Shown here piece after piece: positions 58,431-64,000 of a stretch of 64,000 nt of DNA (position 1 is the first letter of the stretch; the number at the start of each line of letters is the position of its first letter). The stretch comes from Verrucomicrobiota bacterium. GTDB taxonomy: Bacteria; Verrucomicrobiota; Verrucomicrobiia; Limisphaerales; J093. Under the pieces are notes generated by a model. The model had not been told where the DNA came from. It made no database searches and saw nothing but the letters and a program-made list of their open reading frames with translations. Location of the stretch: the NCBI GenBank assembly GCA_027493615.1, contig JAOSKK010000039.1:309683-373682 (forward strand). The letters are read 5' to 3'. Position numbers and translations under genes: made by a program.

Positions 58431-60236
58431 CTATTTCTCGATGATGAACTGGTCGTGCAGCGTGCCGTCGAGGTCGTAGGCCCGGTAGACCAGGCGGTTG
58501 CCGCTGATGTGGAGGTCGAGGACCTGGTAGGTGGCGACGTTGGTGAGGCCGACGGCGGTGTAGTCGCGAGCAGCCTGCTGGTACATCTTGGTGCCGGCGA
58601 CCGAGACGACATAGACGGTGCCCTCGGCCGGGGAAGCGACCTTCTGGCCGTCCTTCAGGGGGTGGGTGCGGAGGTAGGCGTGGTCGTGTCCCTGGAGGAC
58701 GAGGTCGACGTGGTAGCGGTCGAAGAGTGGCGTCCAGTGTTGGCGGACAGCGGTGTTGTCGCGGCCGGGTGCGGAGGAGTAGGCGGGGTGGTGGTAGGCG
58801 ACGAACTTCCAGGTGGCCGGGGTGGAGGCCAACTGGTGTTCAAGCCAGGCGGTTTGCTGGGCGGGATCGAGGTTCGAGTCGAGGATGGCGAAGAGGGCGT
58901 TGCTGTAGTGGAAGGCGTAGGCGCGCTCGGCCTCGATCGTGGCGGGGCCGTTGCGCGGCAGGGCGAACTGGCGGAGGTACAGGGTGGGGTGGCCCCCTGG
59001 CACTCGTGGTTGCCGATGGCGGGGACGAGGGGGCGGCGATCAAAGACATCCCGGGCGTTGTGGAAGAAGCTGTCCCAGTCATCGCGTTGGTTGCCCCGGT
59101 CCACGAGGTCGCCGGCGAGGACGTAGAAGGCGGCGTCGGGGCGCTCGCGGAAGGCGGTGTGAACGAGGCTGCCCCAGCGGTCGAGGCCGTTCTGCACGTC
59201 GCCCATGTAGATGAAGGAGAAAGGGACCGGCCCGGCGGGGGCGGTGGTGAACTCGCGCCATTCACTCCAGCCGGTGCGCGAGCCGTCGCCGACAGCGTAG
59301 ACGTAGGTGGTGCCCGGTTCGAGGCCGGCAAGTTCCGCGGTATGCCGGTGGATGGAGGGATCGCCGAGGAGACGCGGGTCGTTGAGGAGTTCAGTTCGGG
59401 CGGCGACCCGGCGAAGCTTGCGCGGGTGAACGGTGTTGAGGTCGGCACGGCGGCCGTAAGTGACGTAGGCCTTGCGGATTTGGGGGCTGGTGCGCCATTG
59501 GATGGCCTGGGTGGTTTGCGGATTCCCGCTCCAGGTGAGCAGGATCTGATCGGGTCGGGTCGAGCTGGGGTGTTCGGTCCAGCGGAAGATGCCGAGCAGG
59601 CGGCCGTCATCGCGGCGGCTGCGGAGCGTGCGGATGAGTTTCTGCCCTTGGATGGCCGGGGAATCGTGGCGAGGGTTTCGTCGCGGTCGGCGTAGGAGCG
59701 ACGCCTGGGAGGCAATCGGCGAGGCGCAGTTGGCCGGGGTAGAGGTCGTCGATGACAAGATTCGCGGCGGGTTCAGAGGATTTGACCGCGACCAGGTAGT
59801 GTTCGCCGCCGCCGGTGAGGGAGTTGACGCCGAGGCCGATGGTGCCGGCGGGGAACTCGCGTTCCCAGGCGGCGAAGCGGAGGGTGCCGCGTTCGAGCAC
59901 GAGCGGGGTCGGGCGGAAGCCGCGCTCGGCGAGCCAGAACGGTTCACCGGCGAGGCGCGTGTCGGCGAGGACGCTGACCACGACGGAGGTATTGACGCGG
60001 AAGTGGAGGTGTTGGGAGGCGAGGGTGTCGCGTTCGTCGGGGGTGAGAAGGGCGAGCGCCTGGGGTGTGTCCAGCTTGCGCAGGGTGGCGCCGGTCTGAG
60101 TGCGGCCGAAGCGGTCGAGGATGCCGGCGACAGTGTCGTGGACGGAGGGGTGGGGGCCGACGTGGGCGTGGAGGGCGAGGCAGGCGGAGCCGGCGAGGGC
60201 GAGCCAGAGGGTTCGAGCGGTGTTTATTGCGAGCAT
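58431..60236 (-). CDS. Purple-acid-phosphatase-like metallophosphatase, exported (two frameshifts)
   Basis: About 600 residues. A signal peptide (TLWLALAGSACLALHAHVG) precedes an N-terminal domain of about 180 residues (LHFRVNTSVVVSVLADTRLA, LVIDDLYPGQLRLADCL). After a shift between about 59607 and 59690 comes the fibronectin-III-like domain (LLTWSGNPQTTQAIQWRTS, TTYVYAVGDGSRTGWSEWRE). The metallophosphatase has FSFIYMGDVQNGLDRWGSL (Asp), VLAGDLVDRGNQRDDWDSF (GD-x-x), IGNHEC, VAYHHPAYSS and DLVLQGHDHAYLRT, all the metal ligands. A second shift near 58995 is one G missing. Likely releases phosphate outside the cytoplasm. crcB is downstream. Confidence 0.88.
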
Positions 60237-60380
60237 GGGGAAGGGTGATAACGGTCCAACCGCGCAGGGTGAAGCCTAAAGGGGGAGGGTGGCGGAGCCA
60301 AGCGGAGGGTGTGCAGGCTGGAAGCCCGCACCACAGGCGCTGGGGAGGTTCGGGGCACAAAGACGCGAGGATCGTGGAGG
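60237..60380. repeat. Short intergenic with hairpin repeat copy
   Basis: A reverse-orientation copy of the dispersed hairpin (TGCAGGCTGGAAGCCCGCAC) lies at about 60310-60333, between the phosphatase start and the end of the GH95 gene. Confidence 0.75.
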
Positions 60381-62778
60381 TCAGAAGGTGGCTTCGAGGA
60401 CCTGGTCCTTCAGGAGCCACACGGCGTAATCGCGTCCGAACTTCTGGAGGTCCGGGCGGTTCCAGCGCGGTGGACGTCCGCCGAAGTTGTCGCGGATGCG
60501 GACGAGGCCGTCCTGTCCGGCGACGACACGGAGCCAGGTTGTCGTGCCGTCTTCGAGACGGGCGGAGACACGGTGGCCGCCCTCGGCCCGCAGGTCGTCG
60601 AAGGAGGCGTGGGTCCAGTGGGCGGGGACAGCGGGGAACAGCCGGAGGGGACCGGGGACGAGACGGCGCGCGGATGCGTCCGGGGAAGCGTCCGGTTCCT
60701 CTTGGACCTGCTCAGAGGTCATGAACCGGGCAGGGTGCAGGCTGGAAGTCCGCACCACAGGTTCAGGGAGAGGGGCGGGGGCCTCGGGCAAGGTGTCCCA
60801 GCTTTGGAGGAGCATTTCGTGGACGGCGTCCATGGCGAGGAAGTTGCCCTCGAGGGTGAAGGGACGGTAGGTGAAGTCGCTGAGCCCGGAGCGGGTTTGA
60901 TCGCCGTTGGCGTGGAAACCGTTGCGGAGGATGAAGGCGCGGGCGTAAGTGTCGAGGTTGTGGAAGGCGGCGGGGGCATCGCCGACGCGGGCGCGGAGGC
61001 AGGCCATCCAGGAGAAGCTGTAGCCGCACCACGCGCGGGTGCCGAGGCGGTCCCAATCGCGGAGGCTGGCGGCGATGATCTGGTGGTGGCGTTCGCCGCC
61101 GTCGGGGGTGATGAGGTTGAAGGGTGGAGGGGCATGAGGTTGGAGAGGTGCCGATGGCTGGCGGGGAGCGGGGTGGTGGCGTCGAGGAGGAGGGTGCCAT
61201 CCGGGGCAAGGTGCCAGTCACCCAGGTCGGCGGCGAGGCGGGCCCAATCGGCGGCGGGGCGGGCTTCGCCGAGGGTGGCGGCCATGTCGGCGAGGGCGAG
61301 GAAGAGCATCTTGAGGCTGGCGAGGTCGTAGTTGCTGTTCGGTTCGAGGAAGGCGCGGCGGGTGTTGTCGAAGATCTCCGGCGAGCTGGAGAGGGGCAGC
61401 ACGAGGACGCCCCGGGCGTTGGGCTGGAGGAGGGCGCGGAGGCAGACGCCGATTTCGCGGCAGAAGGGGTAAGCGCGTTCGCGGAGGAAGGTGGTGTCGG
61501 CGGTATGGCGCCAGTGGAGGTAGAAGAGGTGGGCATTCCAGGCCCCCATGGTCGGCGAGAGGCTGTATTGGCCCCAGCCGCCCAGGGCCTGGCCGGCCAG
61601 GCTCATCACGCCGGGGACGGCCGCGCCGGGGGCGTGGTAGAAGTCGCGGGCGAAATGGCGGAAGACAGGGAGGCGGTCCCAGAGGTAATCGAGGAAGCAG
61701 AGGCCGGCATCGAAGTCGCCTGAGGTGCGGTAGGCGAGATACGTCATCTGGGTGTTGAGGTCGTTGTGGTAATCGCCCTTCCACGGGGGGAGTCCTCCGG
61801 CGTCGGCGGTCCAGACACCCTGCAGCGGCATGGGGGGCGCGCCCTGGCGGGAAGCGGCGCCGTAGAAGTAGCGGACGAGGTAGTAGTGACGGAGCAGGTG
61901 CGGCTCGGGGATGAAGACACGGGAGCGGTTCCAGAAGGCGGTCCACCAGCGGGCGTGTTCCGCGAGGAGGGTTTCGTAGCCGCGTTCGAGGGCGGCGCTG
62001 ACCCGCTCTTGGGCGACGGCTTGCGCATTCTTCCCCGCGGCGCTGTTGGCCACGGTCAGGGCGACGAGGGTGGTTGAGCCCGCGGGCCGCCAGCCGATCA
62101 GGACGGCGTAGGCGGAACCGTCGGCGGCTTCTTGCTCGAACCAGTGGAGGCCCTCGGCGCGCCCGGTGCGGGCGGGGGATAGCCGAGCTGTTTGACGGCC
62201 TCGGGCGGGCGGAGTTGGACGTCGCGTAGCTCGACGCCTTTGAGCTGGAGGAGCGCGACGGGCTCGGCCACATCAGCGGCGTTCACGAAGGCGCGGAGTT
62301 CGCCGCCCGACGCGAAGCGGGCGACGCCTTCCGCGGTGGCGAGTCGGAGCTCGAACGTGGTGGCTGTCGAGCCGGGGTCGAGGGTGAGTTCGACGCGGCC
62401 GGCGGGGAGCTTGGTCGGGGGGCCCTGGTAGTCGTAGTTCGAGTCGAAGATGTGGTGGAACTCGTCCATGTGGTTGCTGGCGACGAGGGACTGCATCGAG
62501 CGCCAGGTGAAGCGATCGCGGACCCGGGTGAAGCGTTGGGAAGGGCGTTCGTCCCAGAGGTCGCCGCGGTCCAAGGAGAGGCGCAGCAGGTTGGTTTCGC
62601 CCCAGAGCAGGACGCCCATGGTGCCGTTGCCGAGGGGCACGGCTTCGTCCCAGGTCGTGATGGGGGCGGCGAGCTGGAGGTTGAGGTCGGTGCCCGGCAA
62701 CCGCGGGGGTGGCTCGGCGGCGGCGCGGGCCAGCAGGGGGACGAATGAAATGAAGACAAGGCTCAGCAAAAGCTTCAT
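60381..62778 (-). CDS. GH95-family glycosidase (alpha-L-fucosidase/galactosidase type), exported (two frameshifts)
   Basis: About 800 residues. Signal peptide LLLSLVFISFVPLLARAAA. The N-terminal beta domain begins LAAPITTWDEAVPLGNGTMG, the GH95 hallmark, then DLWDERPSQRFTRVRDRFTW. After a shift near 62180 comes the (alpha/alpha)6 catalytic domain: HYYLVRYFYGAASRQGAPPM, LQGVWTADAGGLPPWKGDYH and NDLNTQMTYLA carry the conserved carboxylate/Asn region. A shift near 61130 leads to RAWCGYSFSWMACLRARVGD. The C-terminal domain (LRLFPAVPAHWTHASFDDL) is preceded by an unusual 40-residue insert encoded by a dispersed repeat. Cleaves fucose or related sugars from plant or algal polysaccharides, probably in the periplasm or outside. 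Confidence 0.86.
60693..60770 (-). repeat. Dispersed hairpin repeat inserted in-frame in the GH95 gene
   Basis: On the minus strand this reads CCTGAACCTGTGGTGCGGAC, then TTCCAGCCTGCACCCTGC and GGTTCATGACCTCTGAGCAG, the same order as intergenic copies at 55215 and 35505. Translated in the GH95 frame it gives PEPVVRTSSLHPARFMTSEQ and VQEEPD. It adds no stop and no shift. Confidence 0.85.
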
Positions 62779-63240
62779 CGCGATGAGCCTACTGTGCGGG
62801 GGTGATGGCCGACAAGCCGGCGGCGTTCCTCCCGCGTTGTTCCTCGCGGCAACACGTCCGTGGCCCGACCGCCTTCTATGACGGCACCCTGAGCCCGGTC
62901 TTGGCCGCCTCGGGGCGTGCGGAGGTCCTTGACCTCCGGCCCGAGTGCATCACCCCGCAGATTCAGAGCGACCGCAAATGGGGCGAGAGGGTGAGTTGAT
63001 GTTCGGGGACGGATTCGACGCAGGTTCAATCAGCGGGGGCTCTGAATCGGTGGGATGAAAGGTCCGGGGAGTGGTCCCGCAGATTCAGAGCGACCGCAGA
63101 TGGGGCGAGAGGGTGAGTTGATGTTCGGGGACGGATTCGACGCAGGTTCAATCAGCGGGGGCTCTGAATCGGTGGGATAAAAGGTCCGGGGAGTGGTCCC
63201 GCAGATTCAGAGCGACCGCAGATGGATGGCTAGCCCGGAT
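62779..63240. repeat. Small copy of the 119-bp tandem repeat (about 3 units of 122 bp)
   Basis: Cores ATTCAGAGCGACCGCA at 62961, 63083 and 63205, spacing 122 bp. Units share GCGGGGGCTCTGAATCGG with the large array at 14938-16808 but carry their own variants (GATGTTCGGGGACGGATTCG). It ends at GATGGATGGCTAGCCCG (63221-63237), nearly the same boundary as the large array. No gene seen. Confidence 0.9.
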
Positions 63241-63293
63241 ATTTCATACTGGAAGCCAGATCTCGGTGTGAAACGGGGGCCGCAGGCTTGATT

Positions 63294-63566
63294 TCATTGG
63301 GTTTTGCGACGCCGGGTGCCGGGTGCTGCTGCCGACAGGGTGTCGGTGGCCGCGCCTGTCCGGCCAGAGCGTGTGCGGGCGGCCGGAGCCGCCACCTGGC
63401 GTCGCAGCAGATGGAGTTCGCCGCGGTCCAGGAGCTCCCATTGGACCTCCTCGCCCGCCTCCAATCCGATGGCGGCGGCCAAGGGCAAGGGGAAGTACAC
63501 GTAGAGGCGGGCCTGTTGACCCCGCGAGCGGATGGCCTGCACTTTGAGCGGATAGATGGTTGACAT
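63294..63566 (-). CDS. AbrB/SpoVT-like swapped-hairpin protein, divergent from an IS1380 transposase
   Basis: A 90-residue protein. STIYPLKVQAIRSRGQQARL, then YVYFPLPLAAAIGLEAGEEV and QWELLDRGELHLLRRQ have the beta-strand pattern and the xLPxxLAxxxGLxxGxxV core of AbrB/MazE-type DNA-binding domains. The basic tail (PAARTRSGRTGAATDT) could bind DNA. ATG 63566 is chosen because the longer upstream frame runs through the transposase start. It is divergent from the transposase with a 28-72-bp gap that has a GCTAG/CTAGC palindrome, a plausible operator. I infer a repressor or accessory gene of the insertion sequence; no toxin is adjacent. Confidence 0.65.
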   Translation of the reverse strand: MSTIYPLKVQAIRSRGQQARLYVYFPLPLAAAIGLEAGEEVQWELLDRGELHLLRRQVAAPAARTRSGRTGAATDTLSAAAPGTRRRKTQ

Positions 63567-63638
63567 CGGTGGAGCTAGCCAATAGACTAGCCTCATGTCA
63601 AGCGTCTCCGCGGCCCACCCCCCGGCCCCTCCCAGCCG
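63567..63638. promoter_or_regulatory. Divergent promoter/operator region with GCTAG...CTAGC palindrome
   Basis: Between the AbrB-like gene and the transposase lies GCTAGCCAATAGACTAGC at about 63574-63591, with 5-bp arms (GCTAG and CTAGC) around 8 bases. It could be bound by the AbrB-like protein to control both genes. Inferred from position and symmetry only. Confidence 0.4.
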
Positions 63639-64000
63639 ATGCTCTTTGACGACCTGGGCGCCCGCACCGTGGTCGCTGACTTCTCCGGCGGCACCCTCTC
63701 CACCGACGGAGGCCTCCTGCTGCTGCGGCAAATCGACCGGGGCCTGGGCCTGACCCGGCGCCTGGCCACGTGCTTCACCGACCAGCGCGATCCGCGCTGG
63801 GTCGATCACACCCTCGAGCAACTCCTGGCCCAGCGCCTCCACACCCTGGCCCTGGGCTACGAGGGCCTCAACGATCACCTGGACCTGCGGCGGGATCCCT
63901 TGCTGGCGGTGGCCTGCGGGAAGTCCGATCCCCTGGGACAGGACCGCTTCCTGCCCCAGTTCCGGGGCGTGGCCCTGGCCGCTCCGGCGACCCTCAACCG
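63639..64000 (+). CDS. IS1380-family transposase, 3' end cut by window edge
   Basis: The first 120 residues of an IS1380/IS4-group DDE transposase. From ATG 63639: MLFDDLGARTVVADFSGGTL, then STDGGLLLLRQIDRGLGLTR, the typical IS1380 start in which SGG-LSTDGGLLLL includes the first catalytic Asp, followed by FTDQRDPRWVDHTLEQLLAQ and LALGYEGLNDHLDLRRDPLL. An earlier ATG at 63595 gives a Pro-rich lead in another frame and may be the true start if a base is missing in the C-run near 63620. The gene runs off the window. Confidence 0.87.
   Translation, partial: MLFDDLGARTVVADFSGGTLSTDGGLLLLRQIDRGLGLTRRLATCFTDQRDPRWVDHTLEQLLAQRLHTLALGYEGLNDHLDLRRDPLLAVACGKSDPLGQDRFLPQFRGVALAAPATLN

Noticed and set aside
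1..64000. tRNA or rRNA genes
   Set aside because: No cloverleaf with a GGTTCGAATCC-type arm and acceptor pairing, and no rRNA core sequence was recognised anywhere.

Overview
The window looks like chromosomal DNA of a high-GC, Gram-negative bacterium, most likely a member of the Verrucomicrobiota (inference from gene style: two long signal peptidases after lepA, a Trp/Tyr-rich secreted protein, a CBM9-plus-barrel outer membrane protein, a CcoN-CcoO fusion, GH95, and many dispersed palindromic repeats). No rRNA or tRNA gene was seen. About 35 genes or gene pieces continue in another frame after a 1-base gain or loss, nearly always in a run of G or C. This reads as uncorrected homopolymer error in the assembly, so I annotate such genes as single loci spanning the shift.

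Layout. 1-20 kb holds mostly housekeeping genes: lepA, two lepB-type signal peptidases, leuC, a membrane coiled-coil protein with a small lipoprotein, secreted proteins, a Gfo/Idh/MocA oxidoreductase, ispD, a 1.9-kb tandem repeat array (unit about 119 bp), a CtpA-type protease, tsaD and a ferredoxin. 20-24.3 kb holds an outer-membrane protein and etfB-etfA.

24.8-40.2 kb is a type III-B CRISPR-Cas locus on the + strand: cas10(cmr2)-cmr3-[IS4-like transposase]-cmr5 remnant-cmr6-cmr1, three CARF-type genes, cas1, cas2 and an array of 17 repeats. The transposase segment stands where the end of cmr3, all of cmr4 and the start of cmr5 should be, so the interference complex looks broken while Cas10 keeps its GGDD cyclase motif. 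Two CARF-type genes overlap by 4 bp, and the second carries a PD-(D/E)xK-like nuclease motif. No HEPN effector and no cas6 were seen.

40.5-51.2 kb holds a DEAD-box helicase, an EgtD-like methyltransferase and a complete cbb3 oxidase operon on the - strand (ccoI-ccoS-ccoNO-ccoQ-ccoP-ccoG-ccoH). A perfect 31-bp inverted repeat lies between the methyltransferase and ccoH and encodes the last residues and stop codon of both. 51.4-54.5 kb holds a sodium:solute symporter, a DapA/NanA-family lyase and a macrodomain protein. 54.6-62.8 kb holds a ParD-like antitoxin without a toxin, secreted proteins, a PQQ-type propeller, crcB, a purple-acid-phosphatase-like protein and a GH95 glycosidase with a dispersed hairpin repeat inside its reading frame. 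The right end has a second small copy of the 119-bp repeat and an IS1380-type transposase with a divergent AbrB-like gene.
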